A stretch of 64,000 nt of DNA from NCBI RefSeq assembly GCF_011388195.1, contig NZ_CP049990.1, positions 1-64,000 on the forward strand, in the 5' to 3' direction. Made by a program: the position numbers and the translations under genes. Positions 39,935 to 48,702 of the stretch are shown one piece after another. A model generated the notes under the pieces. That model was not told the origin of the DNA and ran no database searches. It saw only the letters and a list, made by a program, of their open reading frames with translations. This stretch comes from Pusillimonas sp. DMV24BSW_D. Lineage in GTDB: Bacteria; Pseudomonadota; Gammaproteobacteria; Burkholderiales; Burkholderiaceae_B. Numbering within the stretch: the stretch's first letter is position 1; each line of letters opens with the position of its first letter.

Positions 39935-41209
39935 CTAACGACGGCGCTCGGAACCCGGCAACAGGCGTGGCAAAAGATCGAGCAATTGCTCGCGTTGTTC
40001 AGCATCACTGCGATTCAACGTTGCCAAAGAGCCGTGGATGTACTTCTGCGTGAGGCTGTGCGCCAGTATCTCCATAACCTCTTCGGGCGCGGTGCCCTTG
40101 GCCAGCAAACGACGCGCACGTTCAAGTTCGCGCTGCTTAAGCAGATCAGCCTGTTCATGGATATTTACAATAGCGGGCACAATATCGCGATTTTGCAGCC
40201 AATGCATGAAATGCTGAACCCGCGTTTCGATAATGGCTTCTGCTTGTACAACCGCTGCCCGGCGGGCGTCGGTACCAGTTTGCACCATGCGACCCAGGTC
40301 GTCGACGGTATATAAATACACGTCGTCAAGCCGGCCTACTTCGGTTTCAATGTCGCGCGGCACGGCCAAGTCGACCATGACGATAGGCCGATGGCGGCGG
40401 GCACGCGTAACGCGTTCCACCATGCCCAAGCCCAATATAGGCAGGGAACTGGCCGTACAGGACACCACAATATCGAACTGTTCGAGCGATTGCGGTAACT
40501 CGCTCAGCTTCAAGGTGCGCGCCATAAAACGCGAAGCCAGCGTTTCGGCGCGCTCAGTCGTGCGATTAGCCACTGTCATTTGAGCGGGGTTCAGTGCCGC
40601 AAAGTGCGTGGCACAGAGCTCAATCATTTCACCTGCGCCAATAAACAGCACACGGGTTTCGGAAATATCGCCGAACACACGTTCGGCCAACCGCACTGCC
40701 GCTGCCGCCATTGAAACTGAGTGCGCGCCAATGGCCGTTTGCGAACGCACCTCTTTCGCCACCGAAAATGTGCGCTGGAAAAGCTGATGCAAAAGCGTGC
40801 CCAAGCCACCGGCTTGTTCGGCCGCCCGCACCGCCTCTTTCATTTGACCCAGAATTTGTGGCTCGCCCAACACCATGGAGTCGAGCCCACTGGCCACCCT
40901 GAATGCATGACGCACGGCCTCATTGTGATGATGCTGATACAGATGCGGCTGCAAATGGTGGGCATCCAACTGGTTGAAATCAGCCAACCAACGCGGCAAA
41001 TGCAAAGACACCTCCGGGTCGGCCGCGCAATACAATTCCGTGCGATTACAGGTGGAAAGAATCGCGGCTTCTTTCACCCGTTCGCCGAATGTCGAACGCA
41101 AACCATCCAGCGCCGGCTTGATCACTTCAAGCGGCATTGCAACACGCTCACGCACCGAAACCGGCGCGGAAACGTGATTCAGACCGAAGGTATAAACGTC
41201 GACAGACAT
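39935..41209 (-). CDS. hemA: Glutamyl-tRNA reductase
   Basis: A 424-residue NADPH-dependent enzyme making glutamate-1-semialdehyde, the first committed step of heme synthesis. Catalytic Cys54 in [28 protein letters not shown], and nucleotide-binding GAGEM(I)ELCATH are present. It heads the hemA-prfA-prmC-grxD-ubiX series. A TATAAT box lies at 41255-41260 upstream. Confidence 0.96.
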   Translation of the reverse strand: MSVDVYTFGLNHVSAPVSVRERVAMPLEVIKPALDGLRSTFGERVKEAAILSTCNRTELYCAADPEVSLHLPRWLADFNQLDAHHLQPHLYQHHHNEAVRHAFRVASGLDSMVLGEPQILGQMKEAVRAAEQAGGLGTLLHQLFQRTFSVAKEVRSQTAIGAHSVSMAAAAVRLAERVFGDISETRVLFIGAGEMIELCATHFAALNPAQMTVANRTTERAETLASRFMARTLKLSELPQSLEQFDIVVSCTASSLPILGLGMVERVTRARRHRPIVMVDLAVPRDIETEVGRLDDVYLYTVDDLGRMVQTGTDARRAAVVQAEAIIETRVQHFMHWLQNRDIVPAIVNIHEQADLLKQRELERARRLLAKGTAPEEVMEILAHSLTQKYIHGSLATLNRSDAEQREQLLDLLPRLLPGSERRR

Positions 41210-41254
41210 TTGAAAAGCGCTTGTAAAAGCCTAGGCAATTGATTCGAACCCCTC

Positions 41255-41283
41255 ATTATACCGGCACTAGGGTTAATACTGTA
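41255..41283 (-). promoter_or_regulatory. Possible hemA promoter
   Basis: Minus-strand TATAAT (41255-41260), 46 bp before the hemA ATG, with a weak -35 match (TACAGT, 41278-41283) 17 nt further up. The -10 box is perfect; the -35 is not convincing. Confidence 0.4.
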
Positions 41284-41381
41284 TTTTGTGACAACACCAT
41301 TAAAATGCAAGACCGGAAAAACCCATGCCGCAACATCAGCAAAGAACAAAAAATTAGTGTATGATTCTGCCTTTACCGAAT

Positions 41382-41457
41382 GGCCTGGTAGCTCAGTTGG
41401 TAGAGCAGCGGATTGAAAATCCGCGTGTCGGTGGTTCGATTCCGCCCCAGGCCACCA
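41382..41457 (+). tRNA. tRNA-Phe (anticodon GAA)
   Basis: A 76-nt cloverleaf: acceptor stem GGCCTGG/CCAGGCC, D-arm GCTCAGTTGGTAGAGC, anticodon loop TTGAAAA (GAA), T-arm GGTTCGATTCC and an encoded CCA. TATGAT at 41360-41365 is a plausible -10 box. It is followed by a rho-independent terminator. Confidence 0.97.
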
Positions 41458-41477
41458 TTCGGCCCCAGTTATAATGA

Positions 41478-41503
41478 AAAGCCGGTTACACAACCGGCTT
41501 TTT
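41478..41503 (+). terminator. Rho-independent terminator after tRNA-Phe
   Basis: AAAGCCGGTT / AACCGGCTTT with a 4-nt loop, then a T run. It follows tRNA-Phe by 20 nt and precedes the small membrane-protein gene. Confidence 0.9.
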
Positions 41504-41554
41504 GTGTATGAAGAATCAGATTTTTTATACACATCACCTATAACAGGTATAAAA

Positions 41555-41749
41555 ATGCGTTTTTTGATTGCGTTACTTTTGCCCTTTCTAACGTTTTTTA
41601 CCATCGGGCGACCTGTTGCCGGCATTATTTGTCTGATACTGCAAATCACCCTTATTGGATGGCTACCAGCTGCATTGTGGGCTATTTACGCCCTAAGCCA
41701 GTACAACACAGACAAAAAAATCGAAAACGCACTCAAACAAAAACCATAG
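41555..41749 (+). CDS. Small YqaE/Pmp3-family membrane protein
   Basis: 64 residues from ATG 41555, with AGGT upstream; a longer reading would run through the tRNA terminator. Two hydrophobic helices (about 2-22 and 24-50) and the segments LLLPFLTFFTIGRP and GWLPAALWAIYAL fit the Pmp3/UPF0057 family of stress-linked membrane proteins. A charged tail (DKKIENALKQK) follows. Function in bacteria is poorly known. Confidence 0.75.
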   Translation: MRFLIALLLPFLTFFTIGRPVAGIICLILQITLIGWLPAALWAIYALSQYNTDKKIENALKQKP

Positions 41750-41788
41750 GGGTAGTTAGCCGGCGAACGCCGGCCATCTGTTTGCTAC

Positions 41789-41926
41789 TTACTCCGGCAA
41801 TCGAACCGTTACCTCTATCTCAATCAACAACCCCGGCACAGCCAAACCCGTTACACCAATAATTGTTTGGGCGGGGTGCTCCCGGCTACCCTGTACCGCC
41901 TCAATTGCCGCAGTAATCACTTCATA
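41789..41926 (-). pseudogene. RidA-family remnant (C-terminal fragment)
   Basis: The minus-strand frame ending at TAA 41789-41791 encodes EVITAAIEAVQG, HPAQTIIGVTGLA and PGLLIEIEVTV, which match the C-terminal third of RidA/YjgF imine deaminases. The Arg that binds the substrate carboxylate, and all upstream domains, are missing. An in-frame TGA precedes the fragment and the yaeQ stop is only 7 nt away, so the 5' part was deleted. No start site is visible. Confidence 0.7.
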
Positions 41927-41933
41927 TCAAGGG

Positions 41934-42473
41934 CTATGCCAACCGCGAAACTATCACACTGGCCTCGCCCTGATCCGACGACACCCACGCCGTGTCATCA
42001 GTAATATTAATGTTCAAAACCATTTTTCGGGCGGCCAATGCCGCCAGCGCCTGAGTGCCCTCAACATCGACACAAAAAACCTGCAGGTTCTGCGCGCGGC
42101 TCAATTTGTTTTTTACACCGTCCCACCACAGCTGCGCGTTGCGCCCGTAGGCAATCACCACCACCTCGTTGGCACGCCCGCACGCCTTCAGAATCCGCCG
42201 CTCATCCGGCAAACCTGTTTCGATCCATTGCGTTATCGCACCGGTTAGATCCAAACGCCACAAGTCGGGCTCATCGGTTTCCGACAGGCCTTTGGTGAAG
42301 ACCAGATTTTCCGAGTCGCCGGCATGCAAAGCAAAAGCCAACAGACGCACCATCATGCGCTCGTCGGTTTCCGACGGATGTCGCGCAACCGTAACGGAAT
42401 GGCTGGCGTAATAGGCGCGATCGTTATCGGCAATATGAAGGTCGGCTTTGTAAATAGTGGCACGCAGGGCCAT
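41934..42473 (-). CDS. yaeQ: YaeQ family protein
   Basis: 179 residues, the usual family length. MALRATIYKADLHIAD, RHPSETDERMMVRLLAFALHA, DEPDLWRLDLTG and WW.GVKNKLSR are family signatures. YaeQ has a PD-(D/E)xK nuclease-like fold; E. coli YaeQ was linked to suppression of RfaH loss, but its molecular job is unsettled. It is followed directly by the RidA remnant. Confidence 0.88.
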   Translation of the reverse strand: MALRATIYKADLHIADNDRAYYASHSVTVARHPSETDERMMVRLLAFALHAGDSENLVFTKGLSETDEPDLWRLDLTGAITQWIETGLPDERRILKACGRANEVVVIAYGRNAQLWWDGVKNKLSRAQNLQVFCVDVEGTQALAALAARKMVLNINITDDTAWVSSDQGEASVIVSRLA

Positions 42474-42666
42474 AACATCACTTTAAGAAAAAACACAACG
42501 GGCTACAGTGTAAAGCGAAACTTTCTGCATTTTTCAGATAATCCCTGCACTAATCCGATAGCCGCAACCCCACGCCACACTTTACTGTTCGATGAACGTC
42601 GGCGGTACACGCACTCATTGCCCCGCCGTCCATCACCACAACAATTCAAAGTATTACGGAGACACC

Positions 42667-43767
42667 ATGCAAACCAATCAATTCCTCAAAAGGGATCATT
42701 TTCTGTTGGGTACTTTTTCCACCAACTGCTCGGGCGGAATGACAGTTTCAAAACTGCCCGACCGCTGGAAGGCCGACTGGGAGAGCAACCTGAAAATAGG
42801 CAAGCTACTGGATGAGGCAGGCATCGACTTCATGTTGCCCATTGCACGCTGGATTGGTTACGGCGGCGAAACTGACTTTCATGGTTACGTGCTTGAAACA
42901 GTCACCTGGGCTACCGCGCTGCTGGCCAACACAAAACAGCTCACTGTCTTTGCCACGATTCACACGGCGGCGAATCACCCGGTGGTGGTCGCCAAACAAA
43001 TCGCCACCATGGCGCAAATGAGCGATGAGCGCGTGGGGCTGAATATTGTGGCGGGCTGGAATAAGCCGGAATATGAAGCGCTGGGCCTAACGTTACCCGA
43101 CGACCATGAGACCCGTTACGGCTACGCACAGGAATGGTTCGATATTGTTAAAAAGCTCTGGACACACGATGGCCCTTTCGACTGGGACGGTACCTACTTC
43201 AAGCTCAAACACACCTACGGCAACCCCAAGCCACACACCATGCCGCCCATCTACAACGCGGCCGGTTCCGGATTAGGCCGCGAATTTGCCGCCCATAACG
43301 CCGACTTCCTGTTTACGCCGGCCATCGACCTTGCACGCTCCAAACAGGAAGTAGCGGAACTAAAGCAGCAGGCGCTGGAACAAGAGGGTCGTAAAGTGGG
43401 TGTCCTGACATTTGCCCATGTCATTTGCCGCCCCACCGAGGCCGAAGCGCAAAAAGTGTGGCAATCGCTACAAGACAATGCCGACTGGGAAGCCACCGAC
43501 AACCTGATCCGCCTGCAGTTTGCTCACGCGCAATCGTTTCCGCATGACCTTTTGCAGTTAATCCGCGAGCGGTTCGCGGCCGGCCATGGCGGATTCCCCT
43601 TAGTAGGAACGCCCGAACAAGTGGCCGACGGCATTACACAATTGCATGAAGCCGGTTTCAGTGGCACCACCCTTTCATTCTTTGATTACGCAGAAGAATT
43701 TCCCTATTTCCGCGATAATGTATTGCCTATCCTTGAATCACGCGGTATCCGCAGGAAGTTTGTATGA
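42667..43767 (+). CDS. LLM-class flavin-dependent monooxygenase (two-component)
   Basis: 366 residues from ATG 42667 (GGAG 5 nt upstream). A TIM-barrel luciferase/SsuD-like oxygenase using reduced FMN: GIDFMLPIARWIGYGGETDFHG, LNIVAGWNKPEYEALG, DHETRYGYAQEW and GTPEQVADGI are family-type segments. It shows similarity to RutA/SfnG-like enzymes, but I cannot place it in either. Its stop overlaps the flavin reductase ATG by 4 bp, so oxygenase and reductase are made together. No rut operon is present, so the substrate (an alkanesulfonate, sulfone, heterocycle or other compound) is open. Confidence 0.85.
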   Translation: MQTNQFLKRDHFLLGTFSTNCSGGMTVSKLPDRWKADWESNLKIGKLLDEAGIDFMLPIARWIGYGGETDFHGYVLETVTWATALLANTKQLTVFATIHTAANHPVVVAKQIATMAQMSDERVGLNIVAGWNKPEYEALGLTLPDDHETRYGYAQEWFDIVKKLWTHDGPFDWDGTYFKLKHTYGNPKPHTMPPIYNAAGSGLGREFAAHNADFLFTPAIDLARSKQEVAELKQQALEQEGRKVGVLTFAHVICRPTEAEAQKVWQSLQDNADWEATDNLIRLQFAHAQSFPHDLLQLIRERFAAGHGGFPLVGTPEQVADGITQLHEAGFSGTTLSFFDYAEEFPYFRDNVLPILESRGIRRKFV

Positions 43768-44267
43768 GTGACAGCAATAACACGCTAAATCAGGAATTCC
43801 GTACCGCCATGCGTCAGCTGGCGGGCGGCGTTTCAGTCATTACCGCTGCCCACGGCGACAATCGAACCGGTCTTACGGCCACGTCGGTGGTGTCCATTTC
43901 CATGGACCCACCCGAGCTGTTCATTTCGGTTAACCGGTCGTCCTCGTCATGGCCCGTCATTGAAAAATCGGGAAAGTTCGGTATTAATGTGCTACAACAA
44001 GGCCAACAGGTTGTAGCCGAGCATTTCTCGGGAAAAGGCGGGCGCAAAGGCGCCGACCGTTACGCCGACGACGACTGGTATCAAACACCCGACGGTGTCT
44101 GGTTATCCCGACGCGCCTTGGTTGGCTTCGCCTGCGACGTTGAAAAGGTCTGGATGCACCGTGAACACGCCTTAATTGCGGGCAAAGTCACGCTTATTAA
44201 TGTGCACGCCGGGCCACAACCTCTTACTTATTGGCACGGCAACTACGGTTCATTCATTCAAAACTAA
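43764..44267 (+). CDS. Flavin reductase (FMN reductase partner)
   Basis: A 167-residue protein of the flavin-reductase-like split-barrel family: FRTAMRQLAGGVSVITA, GLTATSVVSISMDPPELFISVN and FGINVLQQGQQ are diagnostic. It supplies reduced FMN to the preceding monooxygenase, to which it is translationally coupled (ATGA overlap). Confidence 0.92.
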   Translation: MSDSNNTLNQEFRTAMRQLAGGVSVITAAHGDNRTGLTATSVVSISMDPPELFISVNRSSSSWPVIEKSGKFGINVLQQGQQVVAEHFSGKGGRKGADRYADDDWYQTPDGVWLSRRALVGFACDVEKVWMHREHALIAGKVTLINVHAGPQPLTYWHGNYGSFIQN

Positions 44268-44300
44268 CGGGGCCGGCCACTCTATTTTGAGGAACTGGGT

Positions 44301-45296
44301 ATGCAAGCGGCACCCAACTCGCAAATGCATCGCCATCTGTTTAGCAGATTCCCAAAATTCACCTCGCACGACGCCGAGGAAGTGCGGCATCAGGTTAGCC
44401 GCATTTTTTGCGACCACGACCTGAGAGTGGTGGGAAAGTCGCAAGCACTTAATACGCAAATTCACTTTCGCCAGGGCAAGCGAGTTAGCTATGGGCGTAT
44501 GTTGTACGGTGCAACAGTTGATATTGAACCCGGCAATCTGGATGACTTCTATTTAATACAAATTCCCGTTGCCGGCCAGGAAGCCATTCAGTACAACCGA
44601 CACGCCATTCTGTCTAACACCCGCGTCGCCACCATTATCAGCCCCGACCTGGAATTTCGCATGCGCCACGAGCGCAATGCCGAAAAACTGTTTATTCGAG
44701 TCGAGCGAAGCGCATTTGAACAGCAATGCGCGCAATATTACGGGCATCTGGCACACGGCGCACTGCACTTCAATCCGGCCATTCATCTGCAACATCCTTC
44801 TTTGCAGTCGCTGAAACGCTTGCTCGACTGGCAGTTATATGAAGCTTCCGAGGGCGACCTGTTCGATCAACCCCTTGTTGCTGCGCGCTTTGAAGAAGTA
44901 CTGATGATGTCATTACTGGGTAGTTTGCAGCATAACCAACCCAGCCACTTCGACACAGGCCACATAGCACCGGGATTTATAAAGCGGGCGGAAGATTACA
45001 TTAAACACCACGCCCACTTGCCGCTAACGGCAGGCGACATTGCCGACCAGGTAGGGGTCAGCATCCGCACTTTGTTCGCTGGCTTCCGCAAATATCGGAA
45101 TACGTCACCCATGCGTTTTCTAAAGCAGATTCGATTAGAGCAGGTACGCCATGAATTATTGCACCCCAAATCGGATACTGCGGTCACACATGTCGCATTA
45201 AGTTGGGGGTTCACGCACTTGGGACAGTTTTCCGCCGACTATCAGCAGCAGTTTGGCGAACTTCCGTCGGAAACGTTGAAACGCTCGGGAGGCTGA
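44301..45296 (+). CDS. AraC family regulator (AraC_binding_2 type)
   Basis: 331 residues. The N-terminal sensor domain (GATVDIEPGNLDDFYLIQIPVAG) matches regulators of aromatic-acid catabolism, and the C-terminal double HTH (HLPLTAGDIADQVGVSIRTLFAGFRKYRNTSP; VTHVALSWGFTHLGQFSADYQQQFGELPSETL) is complete. It follows the monooxygenase/reductase pair by 33 bp, so it is probably their activator. GAGGA lies upstream of its ATG. Confidence 0.9.
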   Translation: MQAAPNSQMHRHLFSRFPKFTSHDAEEVRHQVSRIFCDHDLRVVGKSQALNTQIHFRQGKRVSYGRMLYGATVDIEPGNLDDFYLIQIPVAGQEAIQYNRHAILSNTRVATIISPDLEFRMRHERNAEKLFIRVERSAFEQQCAQYYGHLAHGALHFNPAIHLQHPSLQSLKRLLDWQLYEASEGDLFDQPLVAARFEEVLMMSLLGSLQHNQPSHFDTGHIAPGFIKRAEDYIKHHAHLPLTAGDIADQVGVSIRTLFAGFRKYRNTSPMRFLKQIRLEQVRHELLHPKSDTAVTHVALSWGFTHLGQFSADYQQQFGELPSETLKRSGG

Positions 45297-45299
45297 AAC

Positions 45300-46217
45300 T
45301 TACCCCGGCTTTACAACGGCGCGACTATCGTTACTAATAGCCCGCTTAATCCAGGTTTCCAGCTTTTGTGCCACAGGCGTTAGCGGTACACCGCGAACCC
45401 GGAACAAACCCAGAGTCGCATTCGGCGGTTTCGGCTCTACCGCGAAAGTCTCCACACCACAGCTGAACAAAGGATCAGTAAACAAACGGTCAGGCCCAAA
45501 CCCCACCAAGTCAGTGCGGCGCATCATTTCAATCATGAGCGCGGGAGAAGTGCATTGAACAATCTGTTGAGGTTGCGGCAAGCCGACACGATCCAGCCAA
45601 TGCAACAAATGGTGGCCGGTACTCCCGTTGGTTAAATTCAAGATCCACCTTGCTTTAGACACCGCGCCCCAGTCTTGTGCCTGAGTTAGCGGATGCCCTT
45701 TACGCCCGGCAATTAACAACGGCGTGGGGCACAAAGGAATAAACACAATTTCCGGCGGCAATTCATCGCGGGAGGCGATCGCAACGCCAAAGTCCAGCGC
45801 CCCTTCCAGCAAGCCTGGAATAATTTCAGTCATGAAACCTTCTTTCAAAGTCATAACTGCCTCGGGGAATGCCGCCACAAATTGCCGATAGACATTCGGA
45901 AAAATGGTAATGGCCACCACCGGTGTAATACCAATGGAAACGCGTGCGCCGGCGCCGCCGTTGATCTGCTGAACCTCGTTACGGGCACGCTCCATCGTCG
46001 ACAGAATCATACGCGCCCGACCCAACAACGCTTTCCCCGCATCAGTGAACGAAACACCCCGATAACTGCGATTAAGCAGCTCGGCCCCCATATCTTCTTC
46101 CAGCTCTTTCATTGCGCGTGTCAGCGCACTTTGGCTGATACGCAAGGCGCGGGCGGCCGCGCGAATTGAGCCGCTATCGGCTACTTGCACAAACGCTTTA
46201 ACGTGCTGATATTTCAT
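45300..46217 (-). CDS. LysR family regulator
   Basis: 305 residues. N-terminal winged HTH (VKAFVQVADSGSIRAAARALRISQSALTRAMKELEEDMGAELLNRS) and a PBP-like effector domain (VSIGITPVVAITIFPNVY...). Divergent from the M20 amidohydrolase/TRAP operon with 135 bp between, the standard arrangement for a LysR regulator and its target. The 3' end nearly touches the convergent AraC gene (3 bp). Confidence 0.92.
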   Translation of the reverse strand: MKYQHVKAFVQVADSGSIRAAARALRISQSALTRAMKELEEDMGAELLNRSYRGVSFTDAGKALLGRARMILSTMERARNEVQQINGGAGARVSIGITPVVAITIFPNVYRQFVAAFPEAVMTLKEGFMTEIIPGLLEGALDFGVAIASRDELPPEIVFIPLCPTPLLIAGRKGHPLTQAQDWGAVSKARWILNLTNGSTGHHLLHWLDRVGLPQPQQIVQCTSPALMIEMMRRTDLVGFGPDRLFTDPLFSCGVETFAVEPKPPNATLGLFRVRGVPLTPVAQKLETWIKRAISNDSRAVVKPG

Positions 46218-46231
46218 TTTCCAAGCCTAAA

Positions 46232-46284
46232 AAGGTGAGTCGATTTCAGCTATGGCCAAGATGACATCAAAAAGTGTTCACCTT
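46232..46284. promoter_or_regulatory. Inverted AAGGTGA/TCACCTT pair in the lysR-M20 divergent region
   Basis: AAGGTGA (46232-46238) and its complement TCACCTT (46278-46284) face each other across 39 nt. They lie between the LysR start (46217) and the M20 start (46353), where LysR proteins bind as tetramers on spaced sites. Two 7-mers could arise by chance. Confidence 0.35.
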
Positions 46285-46352
46285 GCCAAAAATAGAGTCT
46301 TTTAATTATCACCCAATCCGGCAAGAATAAAAAAAAGAAACAAGGAGAGACA

Positions 46353-47582
46353 ATGGCACATCCAGAACTGGATCTGCAATCAATGAAAGAATGGCGCCAC
46401 GCCATGCACCAATTTCCGGAACTTGGGTTCGAAGAAGAGCGCACCAGCGCCTTAGTGTCACGTTCGCTAACTGAGTGGGGCTACGACGTTCACACTGGCT
46501 TGGCCGGCACAGGTGTAGTTGGAAAATTAGTTATTGGCACGGGCAAAGGGCCGAAGTTGGGCTTACGCGCCGAGATGGATGCCCTGCCGATTCAGGAAGC
46601 TACCGGCTTACCCTGGCAAAGCCGGGTAAGCGGCAAAATGCATGCTTGCGGCCACGACGGCCACACCGCCATTATGATGGGAGCCGCCAAAGCACTGGCC
46701 AAAATGAACGCCGCTGGACAACTACCGGGCAACGGCATTCTGCACATAATTTTTCAACCCGCCGAAGAAATTGGCGGTGGCGGCGGCGCACAACGCATGA
46801 TAGAGGAAGGTTTGTTCGACCATTTCCCTTGCGATGCCATTTTTGCGCTGCATAATTTCCCCGGTACACCGGTGGGTCATTGCTTTTTCCGCCCGGGTCC
46901 TTTCATGTGTTCGTCTGACAAGGTTCGGGTGCGTTTTCAGGGTAAAGGCGGGCATGGCGCCATGCCTGAACTATCACAAGACCCCACTCTTCCTATGGCC
47001 GCTACGTTAATGGGGCTGCAAACCATTATCAGCCGTAACCTCAGCCCCTTTGAATCGGGTGTGATTAGTGTGGGACGGGTTGCCGCTGGGGCAAGCTACA
47101 ACATTATTCCCGACCAGGCCGAGCTGGAACTCAGTGTCAGAGCGCTGCAACCCGACGTTCGTGAAAAACTTCGCGAGCGAATCGAAGGCATGGCGCTGCA
47201 TCAGGCCAAGGCATACAACTGCACCGTAAGTACAACATACGAGCTGGGTTATCCCGTGCTGGTCAATGACCCTAAGCTCTCGCAACTGATGGAGCGTGCT
47301 GCCAAACAGACTTTTGGCAATGAGCGCGTTGAGACTCAAGCCTCTCCACTGGCGGCCAGTGAGGATTTTGCGTACATGCTGCAAAAAGTGCCTGGAGGCT
47401 ATCTGATTATCGGCAATGGCGACAACGGTCACGAACATGGAAAACGACTGGGGCCGTGCAGTGTGCACAACCCGCACTATGACTTCAACGATGATTGCTT
47501 GCCTTATGGGGCCGCCTATTGGCTCAATCTAGTCCAACTTTTTTTTCAACAGAGGAATAACGACAATGAGACAACCTTTTGA
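46353..47582 (+). CDS. M20 family amidohydrolase (hippurate/N-acyl-amino-acid hydrolase type)
   Basis: 409 residues from ATG 46353 (AAGGAGA upstream). Metal-binding motifs MHQFPELGFEEERT, GLRAEMDALPIQEATGLPW, HACGHDGHTAIMMGAAK and FQPAEEIGGGG, with ASPLAASEDFAYMLQ near the end, mark the aminoacylase/carboxypeptidase group. It releases an acid and an amino acid from an N-acyl conjugate in the cytosol. Its 3' end overlaps the dctP start by 17 bp, so it probably processes what the TRAP system imports. No signal peptide. Confidence 0.9.
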   Translation: MAHPELDLQSMKEWRHAMHQFPELGFEEERTSALVSRSLTEWGYDVHTGLAGTGVVGKLVIGTGKGPKLGLRAEMDALPIQEATGLPWQSRVSGKMHACGHDGHTAIMMGAAKALAKMNAAGQLPGNGILHIIFQPAEEIGGGGGAQRMIEEGLFDHFPCDAIFALHNFPGTPVGHCFFRPGPFMCSSDKVRVRFQGKGGHGAMPELSQDPTLPMAATLMGLQTIISRNLSPFESGVISVGRVAAGASYNIIPDQAELELSVRALQPDVREKLRERIEGMALHQAKAYNCTVSTTYELGYPVLVNDPKLSQLMERAAKQTFGNERVETQASPLAASEDFAYMLQKVPGGYLIIGNGDNGHEHGKRLGPCSVHNPHYDFNDDCLPYGAAYWLNLVQLFFQQRNNDNETTF

Positions 47583-48597
47583 ATCCCTCAAATTGCTCAC
47601 CGCCGCAGCCTTGGTTACCTGTGCGGCGGGCGTACAAGCCACTACTCTTACGCTTTCCAATTGGGTGCCACCCACACACTTCGTTACCAGCGATATTCTC
47701 CAAGTGTGGGCGAAAAACGTCGAGCAAGCCACAGAAGGCCGCGTCAAGATTCGCATGCTGCCCAAACCCGTTGGAAGCCCGCCTCAGCATTGGGAACTGG
47801 CGCGCAAAGGCATTGCCGACATTACATGGGGTAACTTCACTTATGAACCCGACCGCTTCAAAGCCATCTGGTTTGCCGAATTTCCATTCAATGGCGACAA
47901 CTCTGAAGCACAATCCGTCGCCTTGTGGGACACCTACGAGAAATACTTAAAAGGCACACCCACCTTCCAAGGCGTGAAACTACTAGGAACCGGCATGTTC
48001 GGGGGCGGCGCCATTCATCACAGCTCAAAGAATATTGTTACCCCGGAAGACTTGGCTAACCAGAAGATTCGGATGGGCGGCCCCATTCAAAAACGCTTGC
48101 TTGAAGAAATGGGGGCTGTACCCATTGCAGCACCTGCCCCACAAGTATACGAATTAGTCGAAAATGGTGTCGTTGATGGCTCGTTAAACCCCATTGAGTC
48201 CGTCATCAACTTCCGCGCAGCCGATATGTTGAAACACCATACTCTTGTGCCCGGCGGCTTCTACGACGCCACCTTCTTCCTGGCCATGAATGAAGGTACA
48301 TGGAACAAGCTTTCTGAAGCCGACAAAAAGGCGATTATGAGTGTATCGGGTGAACATTTTTCCCGTCTTTGGGGTAGCGAATACGACCGTCAAACCCAAA
48401 TGGCCATGAAAGCATTGAAAGAACAAAATCACGAGTTCAACGCACCCTCTCCCGAACTCATGACCAAGATCGAAGAGGTAAACAAAAAAGTGGTAGCCGA
48501 ATGGGCGGCCGATGGTGCGTCGTTCAACGTTGACGACCCCATGGAGATGGTAGAGTTCTATCGCGCCCGATACAACGAACTGAAAAACACAAACTAA
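47566..48597 (+). CDS. dctP: TRAP transporter periplasmic solute-binding protein
   Basis: A 343-residue DctP-family protein. Signal peptide 1-25 (ending AGVQA-T), then TLTLSNWVPPTHFV, LARKGIADITWG, the Arg-containing QKIRMGGPIQKRLLEEMGA that normally clamps a carboxylate, and PQVYELVENGVVDGSLNP. It captures an organic acid or acyl-amino acid for DctQM. Start ATG 47566 has AGAGGA 9 nt upstream. Confidence 0.92.
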   Translation: MRQPFESLKLLTAAALVTCAAGVQATTLTLSNWVPPTHFVTSDILQVWAKNVEQATEGRVKIRMLPKPVGSPPQHWELARKGIADITWGNFTYEPDRFKAIWFAEFPFNGDNSEAQSVALWDTYEKYLKGTPTFQGVKLLGTGMFGGGAIHHSSKNIVTPEDLANQKIRMGGPIQKRLLEEMGAVPIAAPAPQVYELVENGVVDGSLNPIESVINFRAADMLKHHTLVPGGFYDATFFLAMNEGTWNKLSEADKKAIMSVSGEHFSRLWGSEYDRQTQMAMKALKEQNHEFNAPSPELMTKIEEVNKKVVAEWAADGASFNVDDPMEMVEFYRARYNELKNTN

Positions 48598-48641
48598 ACG
48601 CCCGGGGTTACGCCTGCCTGCAGTTGACTGATCGGCCACAA

Positions 48642-48664
48642 GCGCGGGTATAACCTGCCCGCGC
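48642..48664 (+). other. Stem-loop between dctP and dctQ
   Basis: GCGCGGG / CCCGCGC, 7-bp GC-only arms with a 9-nt loop, 45 nt after the dctP stop. Such intercistronic stems often protect the binding-protein message and let it outnumber the membrane subunits. No T-tract follows. Confidence 0.5.
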
Positions 48665-48702
48665 CTGCGCGCGCCTTGCCGACACTCTCCACGGAAAGCC
48701 TT

